Below the pieces are notes generated by a model. That model saw only the letters and a program-made list of their open reading frames with translations. It was not told the origin of the DNA and searched no databases. This document shows positions 1-8,360 of a DNA stretch of 64,000 bases, piece after piece (positions within the stretch are counted from its first letter, which is position 1; every line of letters begins with the position of its first letter). Source of the DNA: Amycolatopsis cihanbeyliensis. Lineage in GTDB: Bacteria > Actinomycetota > Actinomycetes > Mycobacteriales > Pseudonocardiaceae. The DNA lies in the NCBI RefSeq assembly GCF_006715045.1, contig NZ_VFML01000001.1:5052501-5116500 (forward strand), written 5' to 3'. The translations under genes and the position numbers were made by a program.

Positions 1-221
1 TGCTGCAGCGGACCCTCGGCGGCGTTGCGGTCCTCGACCGACAGCCCGGAGCGCATCAGCGCGAACACGTCCTCGTAGCGGGAGATCACCCAGAACCCGA
101 GTGGATGCCGGTGTACCGGCGCACGTTCGCGCAGCTCCGCGTAGTGCGGGTACGGGTCCTCGGCGAAGCCGGCGGCGAACGGGTCGAAAACCGGGGAGTC
201 GTCGGTGGTGACGTCGGTCAT
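1..221 (-). CDS. Cytochrome P450, N-terminal fragment (runs off window start)
   Basis: The reverse strand reads from ATG at 221 without a stop to the window edge, giving about 73 residues. Their order is typical of the start of a bacterial class I cytochrome P450: a short acidic leader, then D-P-F, then D-P-Y-P-x-Y-x-x-L-R-x-x-A-P-V, then a stretch ending in W-V-I-S-R-Y-E-D-V. This region forms helix A and the first beta strands in actinobacterial P450s. The heme-binding cysteine loop and I-helix lie outside the window, so substrate and pathway cannot be judged. The family call is firm from the N-terminal pattern alone, but completeness is unknown. Confidence 0.8.
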   Translation of the reverse strand, partial: MTDVTTDDSPVFDPFAAGFAEDPYPHYAELRERAPVHRHPLGFWVISRYEDVFALMRSGLSVEDRNAAEGPLQ

Positions 222-629
222 AGTGGCCTCCCGTATCGCCTGCCTGCGCCGGTGGTTATCTGCGCCACTCATGTTATGTGCTGACGAATGGAACTGGGAG
301 TAATCGTCGATATCACCGAAAGTGCTAAACCGGGTCGAGGATCCGCTGATCGTGTCGGCGGATTCCCCCGGGAGCGCCGTGACTCACCGTGCGCACGCCC
401 GGCCTCGCTTCGGGAGTGCCTGGTTGGGATGAAGCGGACAAATGCCGTCAGGCAGGCCGCGAGCCCCGAAAATACCCCCGCAGTTGATCACGCAGTGTGT
501 TCATCCGCTAGGATTCGACCCGGTCACTGACCCAAGCGCGGGACTTTTCTCCCGTAGCGCAGCGCAGTGCGGTACAAACTTAGTTGTTACTGTCGTCGTC
601 GGTCTGGACAGAGACGAGATCGGAGCATC
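222..629. other. 408-bp intergenic region with putative promoters
   Basis: This gap separates the divergent P450 gene from the small membrane protein gene. I see no convincing coding sequence; short ORFs here have poor codon usage. A possible promoter is TTGATC at 484-489 with TAGGAT at 509-514 (19-base spacer). Just downstream is a small perfect dyad, GGTCA-C-TGACC, at 522-532. A second possible -10 hexamer, TACTGT, sits at 588-593. All of these are inferred by eye. Confidence 0.35.
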
Positions 630-791
630 GTGAACGTGAAGAAGCTCCTCATATTCGCGGGCGTCGCGTTGGTGCTTTTCTTCGTGATCGCCGAACCCAA
701 CGGGGCAGCCGGGCTCGTCGGGAACATCCTCGGCTACCTCCAAGACGCGGCCGAATCGGTGATCACCTTCGTGAGCAATGTGTTCAGCTGA
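630..791 (+). CDS. Small single-pass membrane protein (53 aa)
   Basis: GTG at 630 opens a 53-residue protein preceded by GGAG at 622-625. A basic start (N-V-K-K) leads into one hydrophobic segment at about residues 6-20, followed by an amphipathic tail rich in V, I and F. I read it as an inner-membrane miniprotein. It ends 22 bases before the PH-domain membrane protein gene, and a small membrane ORF next to such a gene is, from memory, recurrent in actinomycetes. A longer upstream start at 567 exists, but the intervening residues are Arg/Cys-rich and look non-coding. The function is unknown. Confidence 0.6.
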   Translation: MNVKKLLIFAGVALVLFFVIAEPNGAAGLVGNILGYLQDAAESVITFVSNVFS

Positions 792-801
792 TCGCCACGA
801 G

Positions 802-807
802 TAGCCT
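802..807 (+). promoter_or_regulatory. Leaderless-type -10 box (TAGCCT)
   Basis: TAGCCT lies six bases before the ATG at 814. It fits the actinobacterial -10 pattern TANNNT, with the start codon falling at the expected transcription start. The PH-domain gene may therefore be made from a leaderless mRNA. Confidence 0.5.
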
Positions 808-813
808 GGGACT

Positions 814-1374
814 ATGTTCGCGCCACGGGACCCAGACGAGTACCTGCTCGAAACCGAGCGCCGTGTCATCCGCATCCGGCGTCACTGGGCCTCGTTGCTG
901 TGGGATGCCTTCGAGGCAGTCGCCCTCATCGCCGTCTGCGTGATGGTGTCCTACCTGCTGCCCCCCTCGATGTGGGTGCTGCAGAACGTGCTCTGGTACG
1001 CCGCGCTGGTGGTGGTGCTGCGGTTCGCCTACTACGTGGTCGAGTGGTGGGTGGAGCGGCTGGTGGTCACCGACAAGCGGTTCATCATGACCAAGGGCGT
1101 CTGGACCACCAAGGTGCTGATGATGCCGATCAGCAAGGTGACCGACCTCACCTACCAGCGCTCCTTCTGGGGAAGGATGCTCGGCTACGGCACGACCGTG
1201 GTGGAGTCGGCGGGCCAGATCCAGGCGTTGAACCACATCAGCTATCTCCCCCGGCCGGAGGACTTCTACGACACCATCTCCGAGCTGGTGTTCGGGGACA
1301 AGCAGAAGCAGGCCGAGCGGTTCTCGATGATCAAGGCCCAGCGCGCGGCCCGGGGCAAGCGGATGGTGGGCTGA
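814..1374 (+). CDS. PH (bPH2) domain membrane protein
   Basis: The 186-residue protein has two hydrophobic segments at about 31-49 and 53-75. These are followed by a bacterial PH-like domain (about 78-170) that opens V-V-T-D-K-R-F and contains the G-V-W-T-T-K and I-S-K-V-T-D-L strands usual in this family. The PH fold faces the cytoplasm and is thought to serve protein or lipid interaction, but its partner is unknown. The start is supported by a TANNNT box six bases upstream. It lies just after the 53-aa membrane protein gene and 51 bp before the PHP gene, on the same strand. Confidence 0.8.
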   Translation: MFAPRDPDEYLLETERRVIRIRRHWASLLWDAFEAVALIAVCVMVSYLLPPSMWVLQNVLWYAALVVVLRFAYYVVEWWVERLVVTDKRFIMTKGVWTTKVLMMPISKVTDLTYQRSFWGRMLGYGTTVVESAGQIQALNHISYLPRPEDFYDTISELVFGDKQKQAERFSMIKAQRAARGKRMVG

Positions 1375-1425
1375 CACATCCCGGCCGGCGCGGGTGCGTG
1401 GAAGCGGCTCGGCAAGAATGATGCG

Positions 1426-2286
1426 ATGCGCATCGACCTGCACACCCACTCCACGGCCTCGGACGGCACCGACAGTCCGGCCGAACTGGTCGCTGCCGCG
1501 GCACGCGCCGGTCTCGACGTGGTCGCGTTGACCGACCACGACACCACGGCCGGCTGGCAGCCCGCCATCGAGGCGCTCCCGCCGGGCCTGACCCTCGTTC
1601 CCGGAGCCGAGCTCTCCTGCCTTTCCGTGGACGAGCACGGCAGGCGGGTGAGCGTGCACCTGCTGGCCTACCTTTTCGACCCGGCGGCGCCAGCCGTGGT
1701 CGCCGAGCAGCACCGGTTGCGGGTGGAGCGGCGCAGCAGGCTGCGGGGGATGGCCGTGCGGATGGCGGAGAACGGCCTGCCGGTCGACCCGGAGGAGGTG
1801 CTGGGCCTGCTGCCCCCGGACTCCCCAGCCGGGCGCCCGCACCTGGCCCAGGCGCTGGTGCGGGCCGGGGTGGTGCGCAGCGTGGACGAGGCGTTCGCCG
1901 AATACCTCGGCAACGGGCGCGGCTACTACCTTCCGCGCGAGGACACCCCGGTCGAGCAGGCCATCGACATGATCGCCGAGGCGGGCGGGGTGACCGTGCT
2001 GGCGCATCCGTTCGCCGGCTCCCGCGGCCCGACGGTGACCCAGGAGGTGATCGCGGCGCTCGCCGCTCACGGCCTCGCCGGGCTCGAGGTGGACCACCCC
2101 AACCACGACGCGGAGACCCGGGCGGTGCTGCGCGGCCTCGCAGGCGAGTTGGGGCTGGTGCGAACCGGATCGAGTGACTACCACGGGACGAACAAGACCA
2201 TCGCGATCGGCCAGGAGACCACCGACCCCGAGGTCTTCCACGCCCTCGCCGAGCGCGCCACCGGGGCTCGCGTGATGGTGGGCTGA
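1426..2286 (+). CDS. PHP-domain metal-dependent phosphoesterase
   Basis: This 286-residue PHP protein resembles the RNase AM / YciV (TrpH) group, which hydrolyses nucleotide or oligonucleotide phosphates with a trinuclear metal centre. The visible metal ligands are H6-x-H8 and D13, then T-D37-H38-D39, a distal A-H194-P-F, and S-D251-Y-H253 near the end. These are the standard PHP positions. It appears to be a full-length cytosolic enzyme. AAGAAT at 1414-1419, six bases before ATG, is a near -10 match. It may be cotranscribed with marC, four bases downstream. Oligoribonuclease or 3',5'-bisphosphate phosphatase activity is plausible from family knowledge only. Confidence 0.8.
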   Translation: MRIDLHTHSTASDGTDSPAELVAAAARAGLDVVALTDHDTTAGWQPAIEALPPGLTLVPGAELSCLSVDEHGRRVSVHLLAYLFDPAAPAVVAEQHRLRVERRSRLRGMAVRMAENGLPVDPEEVLGLLPPDSPAGRPHLAQALVRAGVVRSVDEAFAEYLGNGRGYYLPREDTPVEQAIDMIAEAGGVTVLAHPFAGSRGPTVTQEVIAALAAHGLAGLEVDHPNHDAETRAVLRGLAGELGLVRTGSSDYHGTNKTIAIGQETTDPEVFHALAERATGARVMVG

Positions 2287-2290
2287 GCCG

Positions 2291-2917
2291 ATGCCGATCC
2301 AGGACTACTTCGACCTCAAGCTGTTCATGGAGGCCTCGATCACCCTGGTCGTGATCATGGATCCACCGGGGACCGTGCCGGTCTTCCTCAGCCTGGTCGG
2401 CCGCAAGCCGTTCGCCGCGCGGGCGCGCGCGGCCCGGCAGGCGGTGCTGGTCTCGTTCCTGGTGGTCTCGCTGTTCGCCGTGGCGGGACAGGCGATTCTG
2501 GCCTATCTCGGTATCGGTATCCCCGCCCTGCAGGGCGCGGGTGGGTTGCTGCTGCTGTTGATCGCGCTGGAACTGTTGACCGGGAGGAGCAGCGCGGAAC
2601 CCGAGGCGGCCGAGGACGTGAACGTCGCGCTGGTCCCGCTCGGCACGCCGCTGCTGGCCGGGCCGGGCGCGATCGCGGCGACCATTGTGTTCGTCCGGCA
2701 GGCGGAGGGGCACACCGGCGCCTATATCGCGCTCGGACTCGCCATCGTCACCGTGCATCTGGTGCTGTTCCTGTGCATGCGCTACTCGGGCGTGATCATC
2801 CGGCTGATCAAGGAAGGCGGGATCACCCTGCTGGCCAAGATCGCCGGTCTGCTGCTGGCGGCGATCGCGGTGGAGCTGGTCGCCGACTCGGTGCGCGGGT
2901 TCGTCGCCGGTAGCTGA
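2291..2917 (+). CDS. MarC family integral membrane protein
   Basis: The protein has 208 residues and about six hydrophobic segments. It carries the MarC/UPF0056 signature near the first loop (I-M-D-P-P-G-T-V-P-V-F-L, where relatives have D-P-L-G-N-I-P) and a second conserved L-A-G-P-G-A-I-A motif mid-protein. MarC proteins are inner-membrane proteins of uncertain transport role; the old link with multiple antibiotic resistance in E. coli was withdrawn. The gene begins four bases after the PHP stop, so the two are probably one transcription unit. Confidence 0.85.
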   Translation: MPIQDYFDLKLFMEASITLVVIMDPPGTVPVFLSLVGRKPFAARARAARQAVLVSFLVVSLFAVAGQAILAYLGIGIPALQGAGGLLLLLIALELLTGRSSAEPEAAEDVNVALVPLGTPLLAGPGAIAATIVFVRQAEGHTGAYIALGLAIVTVHLVLFLCMRYSGVIIRLIKEGGITLLAKIAGLLLAAIAVELVADSVRGFVAGS

Positions 2918-2948
2918 GGGTGTCGGGGCCTTCTGGCAGAGTGAAGAG

Positions 2949-3812
2949 ATGTCGCAGATGGGGTTCGACTTCGGGGGACAGCAGCCGCGCCGGTTGACCA
3001 AGGTCACGCCCTCCAAGCTGGCCACCTTCGAGGACTGCCCGCGCCGCTACCGAATGGCCTATGTGGACCGTCCGACACCGCAGCGCACCGGCGCGTGGGC
3101 GCACAGCACGCTCGGCGCCGTCGTGCACAACGCCTTGCGCGCGCTGTACGACCTGCCGGCACAGCGGCGGACTCCCGCTCGGGCCGCGGCGCTGGTCGTC
3201 GAGCAGTGGCAGGACGCCGGGTTCGCCGACGCCGAGCAGGCGCAGCGGTACCGCGAGCGGGCCAAGGGCTGGGTCACGGACTACGTCGAGCGGCATGATC
3301 TCGTTACCGAGCCGATCGGGGTCGAGCGCTGGGTCTCGGCTCCGGCCAGCTCGCAGGGTTTGGACGGGCCACCGTCGATGATCATCGAGGGCCGCGCGGA
3401 CCGGATCGACCAGCGCGAAGGCGAGTTGGTGATCGTGGACTACAAGACGGGCAGGTGGGTTCCGGAGTCGCGGGACGCGCGCAGCGCGCAGGCGCTCGCC
3501 CTGTATGCGGTGGCCGCGCGCAGGACGTTGCGGATGCCCTGCCGCCAGGTCGAGTTGCACCACCTGCCGAGCGGCACCGTCGCCGCCGCCGAGCACACCG
3601 AGGAGAGCCTGCGCCGCCAGCTGAAACGCGCCGAGGAGTCGGCGGCCGACCTGCGGCAGGCTGCGGATACGCTGAGCGAAGGCGGTGACGCCGAGGAGTT
3701 GTTCCCGGTGCGGACCGGCAGGCACTGCTCATGGTGCGATTTCCGGCCGAGCTGCCCCGCCGGGCAGCAGGCGGCGCCCGCCGCGCAGGCGTGGGACCTG
3801 TTGGCGCCCTGA
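2949..3812 (+). CDS. RecB-like PD-(D/E)XK nuclease with predicted 4Fe-4S cluster
   Basis: The 287 residues form a single-domain RecB/Cas4-type nuclease. The active-site core is visible as E-G-R-A-D-R-I-D followed by I-V-D-Y-K-T-G (acid and lysine of PD-(D/E)XK). Four cysteines frame the domain: C30 in D-C-P-R-R-Y near the N-terminus, and C260-x2-C263-x5-C269 near the C-terminus. This is the arrangement that holds an iron-sulfur cluster in AddB and Cas4. No helicase or cas genes adjoin it, so a stand-alone DNA processing or repair role is likely. The downstream nuclease of AdnA has the same C-x2-C-x5-C spacing. Confidence 0.85.
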   Translation: MSQMGFDFGGQQPRRLTKVTPSKLATFEDCPRRYRMAYVDRPTPQRTGAWAHSTLGAVVHNALRALYDLPAQRRTPARAAALVVEQWQDAGFADAEQAQRYRERAKGWVTDYVERHDLVTEPIGVERWVSAPASSQGLDGPPSMIIEGRADRIDQREGELVIVDYKTGRWVPESRDARSAQALALYAVAARRTLRMPCRQVELHHLPSGTVAAAEHTEESLRRQLKRAEESAADLRQAADTLSEGGDAEELFPVRTGRHCSWCDFRPSCPAGQQAAPAAQAWDLLAP

Positions 3813-3848
3813 GCGTGGCGACACCGTCCCGGACACACCGAGAGGATC

Positions 3849-4253
3849 ATGGAAAGCCGGATGTACGGAAAGGACACCACCGAGCTGGAGGCCGTGCCGA
3901 CCACCGTGCCGATCCCCGTGCCGACCACCGCGCCGGACCGTCAGGAGGAGGTCACCGAACCTTTGGCCGCCCCAGGACGCACCTCCGGCCGATGGTGGCG
4001 CGGGTTGACGGGTTCGCTCGCCGCCGGGCTCGCCGTGCTCGCGGTCGGTGTGCTCGGTGCCCAGGTCCTCGGCTGGGCCAGTGCTTCCAGCGGTCCCGGT
4101 GCGTTCATGACCTGCGGTCACCTGCTGGCCGCCGGGCTGGCGATTCTCGCCCAGCGGGTCGTCGACCGTGGCACCGGCAGGCTCGCGGGTCTTGCCGCGC
4201 TGGCCGTGGTCCTGCTGGTCGTGGCACCCCTGTGGCTGTTCTGGTGGCACTGA
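3849..4253 (+). CDS. Small two-helix membrane protein, hypothetical
   Basis: The ORF encodes 134 residues from ATG at 3849, with AGAGG just upstream; ATG at 3861 is an alternative. The first 45 residues are polar and rich in Thr, Pro and Val (P-T-T-V-P-I-P-V-P repeats). Two or three hydrophobic helices follow at about 58-78, 84-100 and 112-130. I recognise no domain. It faces the minus-strand hydrolase gene across a four-unit tandem repeat. Confidence 0.6.
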   Translation: MESRMYGKDTTELEAVPTTVPIPVPTTAPDRQEEVTEPLAAPGRTSGRWWRGLTGSLAAGLAVLAVGVLGAQVLGWASASSGPGAFMTCGHLLAAGLAILAQRVVDRGTGRLAGLAALAVVLLVVAPLWLFWWH

Positions 4254-4264
4254 CCGGTCGCGCC

Positions 4265-4348
4265 GCGTACGGGAACGGCAAACTCGGGCGCGTGGGCGGC
4301 AAACTCGGGCGCGTGGATGGCAAACTCGGGCGCGTGGGCGGCAAACAC
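4265..4348. repeat. Tandem array, four units of a 21-bp repeat (array A)
   Basis: Read on the minus strand, the array is four 21-bp units, each starting G-A/T-GTTTGCC and mostly ending CCCACGCGCCC, at 4348-4328, 4327-4307, 4306-4286 and 4285-4265. The last unit diverges in its second half. It lies between two convergent genes and seems non-coding. A second array of the same family, also four units, is at 36202-36285 in the opposite orientation. Confidence 0.9.
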
Positions 4349-4354
4349 GAACTC

Positions 4355-5239
4355 TCAGCGGAGCCAGGAGGTCCAGGCGGGTAGCAGGATGCCCAGCAGG
4401 CCGGCGGGATTCTCGGTGTTCGGGGAGTGCGCCGCCCGCGGGACCAGCTCGAACGGGACGCCGAGGCGGCGCGCCATCTCCCGCTGTGCGGGGAGGTTCC
4501 ACGCGTCGTCCTGGGCACCGGCGACGACGAGGCAGCGCAGGCCGTCGCGGCGCAGCACCGCGGCGAGGTCGTCCACCCGGTCCGGCTCGGCGCGTAACCC
4601 GGCGGCCATCCCCAGCAGGCCCTTCGCGTTGGAGGCGACGAACCGCTCCCGGAGGAACTCCTTCAGCTCGGGCGGAACCGCCGCCCACCCGGGCAGGGTG
4701 GCGTTCAGCCGCTCCCGGACACCGTAGGCCGCGCTCAGCCCGTTGGCTCGCAGTTCGGGCTCCCCGGTGCGCAGGGCGTCCAGCCGGAAGCCGTTCGGCA
4801 GCCGGCCCGGTCCGCTGCCGAGCAGGGTGAGCCCGGCGACCGGTGCGCCGGCCAGCACGGCGCCGCGCGCGACCAGCCCGCCATAGGAATGCCCGAGCAG
4901 GATCACCGGTGCGGGCAGCGCGCCGGCCACCTCCGCGACCACCGTGCCCAACTCGGCGGGCAGGTAGGCGGACTCCTCATCCGGGCCGGGGGACTCGTAC
5001 TGGCCCGGCAGGTCGATCGCGACCGCGTGGACGCCCGCGGCCGCGCAGCCGTCCAGCAGCGGGGCGAAGTCCTCCTTGGACCCCGTGTACCCGGGTACCA
5101 GCAATGCCGTGGCCAGCGGGTTCTCCGGCTCCGGCCCGCGCAGCGCGGCGATCGGGCCGTACCGGCCCCGCAGTTCCACCCGCGTGCCGTGATGCGGCGA
5201 AAGCTGCGACGCGCCTTCGCCCGGGCCCGCGGCCCTCAC
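4355..5239 (-). CDS. Alpha/beta-fold hydrolase
   Basis: The preferred start is GTG at 5239, whose bases overlap the TGA of the upstream PQQ gene (GTGA), giving 294 residues. A longer reading would run deep into that gene with poor codon usage. The fold is shown by V-P-G-Y-T-G-S-K-E-D near the oxyanion region, the nucleophile elbow L-G-H-S-Y-G-G, and a late A-H-S-P that supplies the catalytic histidine. It is a lipase/esterase-like serine hydrolase of unknown substrate. It is the third gene of a minus-strand operon after the DEAD helicase and PQQ protein, with translation coupled to the latter. Confidence 0.8.
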   Translation of the reverse strand: MRAAGPGEGASQLSPHHGTRVELRGRYGPIAALRGPEPENPLATALLVPGYTGSKEDFAPLLDGCAAAGVHAVAIDLPGQYESPGPDEESAYLPAELGTVVAEVAGALPAPVILLGHSYGGLVARGAVLAGAPVAGLTLLGSGPGRLPNGFRLDALRTGEPELRANGLSAAYGVRERLNATLPGWAAVPPELKEFLRERFVASNAKGLLGMAAGLRAEPDRVDDLAAVLRRDGLRCLVVAGAQDDAWNLPAQREMARRLGVPFELVPRAAHSPNTENPAGLLGILLPAWTSWLR

Positions 5240-6594
5240 CGCAGGGCCACCAGGGTTTCGCCACGTTGCTCGAGCAGTACCGGCCCGGCGGCGTCCAGGA
5301 ACACCGGACCGCCGTAGCCGCGCCGGTCCACGCTCACCGTGCGCACGGTCCTTCCGTTCTCCTCGTCCAGTACCGCCAGCCCGCCGTTGATCGGCACCAC
5401 GTACTGCCCGGCGAACACCGTGCCCGGCCCGCGCGTGCCACGAACAGTCCACTGTGGCGTGAGGTCGGTGCGGGACAGCGCCATGGTGCTGGATCCGGTG
5501 AACCAGTAGATCCCCCGCGCGCCGTGCGCGGTGGAGACCACCCCGCCGGGCGGGTCGCCCTCGAGGTCGGCCGCGGGCAGGTCGAGCGGGTACGCCGAGC
5601 GCTCTGTGCCCTCCGGGCCGTACAACACCAGCAGTTTCTCCGCGGGCAGCGCGACCGCGGCGACCTCATCCGACATGGCGACGAGCTGCGCCGAGCGGCC
5701 CGCCACCTGGACGCTGAACACCTCTTCCGGTTTGTCGCTGTCCTTGGGCACCGACTCGAGCACGGTGAGCCGGTCGGCACTGTCCCCTGGGCAGCGCTCG
5801 ATCACTCCGACCTTGCCGCCGGCCGCGGCCACCGAGCCGTAGCCGCACCCGGTACGCGGCTGCTTGTTCGGGTTGACCGGTGCCGGGACCCGGCCGTACT
5901 CCAGTGTCTTCACCAGGTCGTTGCGCCAGGTGTTGAGCAGCGTGTCGCCGGTCGTCGTCACATGCTTGCCGTCACTGACCAGCCGGGTACCCGGCTCGGC
6001 GTCCCCGTTGCGCTGCCCGGTCCGCCGCCCGGTCTCGGTGTCCAGCGCGGTGACCTCGCTGCAACCCATCTCCTTGCGGTACACCGCCAGTGCCTCGGAC
6101 CACTCGGTGCCCACCGTGCACAGCTCGAGCCCCCTGGCATAACGCCAGCGCACCTGGCCGGTCAGCGCGTTGCGGCCGGCCACGGCGCCGGCCGAGCCGG
6201 TGATCACGGTCGGGCCGGCCACGACCGGGGCGTGGGTGGCCGCGCTCGGCTCCCGCCACATCTCGGTCAGCGATCCGGGGACCTCGGTGGGCGCCGCGGG
6301 CAGCGGCTCCGGCGGCGGCGCGGTCTGCAGGCTGGTCGCTCGCTGGTCGCCGGACGCCCAGACCAGTACACCGGCCACCACGCAGACCACCACGATCGCG
6401 GTCGCGATCACCCGGTCCCGCTTGCGGTTCCACGGCGAACGGCTGGACCTCGCGGCCGAGTGCCGGGGCCCCGAGCGCTCGGCGGACGGCTCGGCCGCCT
6501 CCCCGCCGCTCGCGGCGTCCTCGGCGGACACCGGCTCCGGTTCCGGTTCCGCGTCCGGCTCGATGTGCTCTGACCTACCGCGGGAGTCTGTCAC
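5236..6594 (-). CDS. Membrane-anchored PQQ-like beta-propeller protein
   Basis: The 452 residues begin with an acidic Glu/Pro/Ala-rich cytoplasmic stretch and a basic patch. One transmembrane helix follows at about 62-80 (V-I-A-T-A-I-V-V-V-C). The rest is a long extracytoplasmic region of repeated W-R/W-T, G-x-V-x-A-L-D and L-x-V-L-D strands characteristic of PQQ-type beta-propellers. The cofactor itself is probably not bound; the fold is inferred to act as a scaffold or sensor. GTG at 6594 lies five bases after the DEAD helicase stop. The order helicase then anchored propeller matches the Rv3211-Rv3212 pair of M. tuberculosis as I remember it. Confidence 0.7.
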   Translation of the reverse strand: MTDSRGRSEHIEPDAEPEPEPVSAEDAASGGEAAEPSAERSGPRHSAARSSRSPWNRKRDRVIATAIVVVCVVAGVLVWASGDQRATSLQTAPPPEPLPAAPTEVPGSLTEMWREPSAATHAPVVAGPTVITGSAGAVAGRNALTGQVRWRYARGLELCTVGTEWSEALAVYRKEMGCSEVTALDTETGRRTGQRNGDAEPGTRLVSDGKHVTTTGDTLLNTWRNDLVKTLEYGRVPAPVNPNKQPRTGCGYGSVAAAGGKVGVIERCPGDSADRLTVLESVPKDSDKPEEVFSVQVAGRSAQLVAMSDEVAAVALPAEKLLVLYGPEGTERSAYPLDLPAADLEGDPPGGVVSTAHGARGIYWFTGSSTMALSRTDLTPQWTVRGTRGPGTVFAGQYVVPINGGLAVLDEENGRTVRTVSVDRRGYGGPVFLDAAGPVLLEQRGETLVALR

Positions 6595-6599
6595 GCCAT

Positions 6600-8360
6600 T
6601 CAGTCTGCCGAAGCGGGTGTGTCGCTGTTGTTGGGTACCCCACCCCGACGCCGCCTGCGGCGCCGGGGAGCCGGGCGCTCGGCGCTGTTCTCGCCCTCGG
6701 TCGGCCGGCTCGGTGTGGAGCGGGTGGTCGCGGAATCCGACTTGTCCGGCCCGCCGGAAGCCTCGCCGGTGTTCTTTCCGCCGCGGGTGCGGCGCCGCCG
6801 GTGGCGGGACTCGCCGGTGGCGTCCTCGGGCCTGCTGCCGTTCGTGCTCGCCTGCTCCGAGTCACCGCTCGGGCCGGTGGCCGTGGTCGAGGCGGTGCCC
6901 GCGCCGCGGGTGCGCCCGCGTGGCTTGCGGCGACCGGCGGACTGGCTGGTGGACTCCGAGCGGCCCTTGCGCTTGCCGCCCCACTGCTCCTCCGGCTCGG
7001 CGTCCAGCCCGGCTCGCGTCCGCTTGGCCAGCGGCAGCCTGCCGGTGGCGTCCGTGGGGATGCCGAGGTCGGTGAACAGGTGCGCCGAGGTCGAGTAGGT
7101 CTCCACCGGCTCCGGCCGGTCCAGGTCCAGCGCTTCCGAGATGAGCTTCCAGCGTGGTTCCTCGTCCCAGTCGACCAGGGTGATGGCCACCCCGGTCTTG
7201 CCGGCTCGCCCGGTGCGGCCGATCCGGTGCACGTAGGTCTTCTCGTCCTCCGGCGTCTGGTAGTTGATCACGTGCGTGACGTCGTCCACGTCGATGCCGC
7301 GGGCGGCGACGTCGGTCGCGACCAGCACGTCCACCTTGCCGGTCCGGAACGCGCGCAGCGCCTGCTCGCGGGCACCCTGGCCGAGGTCCCCGTGTACGGC
7401 CGCGGCGGCGAACCCGCGCTCGGCGAGGTCGTCGGCCACCTTCTGGGCGGTCCGCTTGGTCCGGGTGAAGACCATCGTCAGCCCCCGGCCATCGGCCTGC
7501 AGCGTGCGGGCCACCAGTTCCGGTTTGTCCAGCGAGTGTGCCCGGTAGACGAACTGGGCGGTGCGCTCGTGGATCGCGCCCGCGTCGTTCTCCTCCGCCC
7601 TGATGTGTGTCGGGCGGGTCAGGAAGGTCCGCGCGAGGTTGATGATCGGGCCGGGCATCGTGGCCGAGAACAGCATGGTCTGCCGCTGCTCGGGCACCAT
7701 GCGCAGGATCCGTTCGATGTCCGGGAGGAAGCCGAGGTCGAGCATCTCGTCGGCCTCGTCGAGCACCAGGCCGCGGACCTTGCCGAGCACGAGATGCTGC
7801 TGCTCGGCGAGGTCGAGCAGCCGGCCGGGGGTGCCGATCACCAGGTCCACGCCCTTGCGCAGGGCCTCGATCTGCGGTTCGTACGGCCGGCCACCGTAGA
7901 TGGCCAGCGTGCGGATGCCGAGGTGCTTGCCCGCGTCGGTGAGGTCATGGGTGACCTGCAGGCACAGTTCCCTGGTGGGGACCACCACGAGCGCCTGCGG
8001 GGTGCCGTCGCCGGGGAGCGTGAGCCGCTGCAGCAGTGGGACGCCGAAACCGAGGGTCTTGCCCATCCCGGTACGGGCCTGGCCGATCAGGTCGTCGCCG
8101 GCGAGGGCCAGCGGCAGGGTGAGCGACTGGATCGCGAAGGTGCGCTCGATACCGGCCTCGTTGAGCGCGCGGATGATCTCGGGGCGGACGTCGAACTCGG
8201 CGAACGCCGGCGCCTCCGGCTGGACGACCGGGGCCGCCTGCAACGGGTGTGAGGGGTCGTCCTCCGGCAGGCCGTTCTCGCTGTGTTCCAGCTCGACCGG
8301 ATCCGCGGGGTCGGTGGTGGATGGGGTCTGGTTCGCGGTCAGAATGATCGCCTCTCTCAT
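6600..8360 (-). CDS. DEAD-box ATP-dependent RNA helicase
   Basis: ATG at 8360 gives 586 residues; GTG at 8372 is an alternative. All helicase signatures are present: a Q-motif region (F-A-I-Q), A-R-T-G-M-G-K-T, P-T-R-E-L, T-P-G-R, D-E-A-D, S-A-T, a second RecA domain with A-T-D-V-A-A-R-G-I-D, and H-R-I-G-R-T-G-R. The last 150 residues are a low-complexity tail rich in Arg, Gly, Ser and Thr, ending in R-R-R-R-R-R-G-G, typical of RhlE/CsdA-like actinobacterial helicases that remodel RNA, often in the cold. It heads a three-gene minus-strand unit after a 5' region of more than 300 bp shared with a divergent gene. Confidence 0.92.
   Translation of the reverse strand: MREAIILTANQTPSTTDPADPVELEHSENGLPEDDPSHPLQAAPVVQPEAPAFAEFDVRPEIIRALNEAGIERTFAIQSLTLPLALAGDDLIGQARTGMGKTLGFGVPLLQRLTLPGDGTPQALVVVPTRELCLQVTHDLTDAGKHLGIRTLAIYGGRPYEPQIEALRKGVDLVIGTPGRLLDLAEQQHLVLGKVRGLVLDEADEMLDLGFLPDIERILRMVPEQRQTMLFSATMPGPIINLARTFLTRPTHIRAEENDAGAIHERTAQFVYRAHSLDKPELVARTLQADGRGLTMVFTRTKRTAQKVADDLAERGFAAAAVHGDLGQGAREQALRAFRTGKVDVLVATDVAARGIDVDDVTHVINYQTPEDEKTYVHRIGRTGRAGKTGVAITLVDWDEEPRWKLISEALDLDRPEPVETYSTSAHLFTDLGIPTDATGRLPLAKRTRAGLDAEPEEQWGGKRKGRSESTSQSAGRRKPRGRTRGAGTASTTATGPSGDSEQASTNGSRPEDATGESRHRRRRTRGGKNTGEASGGPDKSDSATTRSTPSRPTEGENSAERPAPRRRRRRRGGVPNNSDTPASAD

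Noticed and set aside
784..2241. 485-aa minus-strand ORF
   Set aside because: It is antisense to the PH and PHP genes, both with clear family motifs. Its translation is rich in His, Gly and Arg, as expected for a shadow frame in GC-rich DNA.
4118..4348. Minus-strand ORF encoding repeated A-H-A-P-E-F-A heptads
   Set aside because: The heptads simply reflect the 21-bp DNA repeat read in one frame. The ORF has no ribosome site and overlaps the end of a better gene.
4843..6573. 576-aa plus-strand ORF
   Set aside because: It is antisense to the hydrolase and PQQ-propeller genes. The Arg/Pro-rich composition shows no domain.
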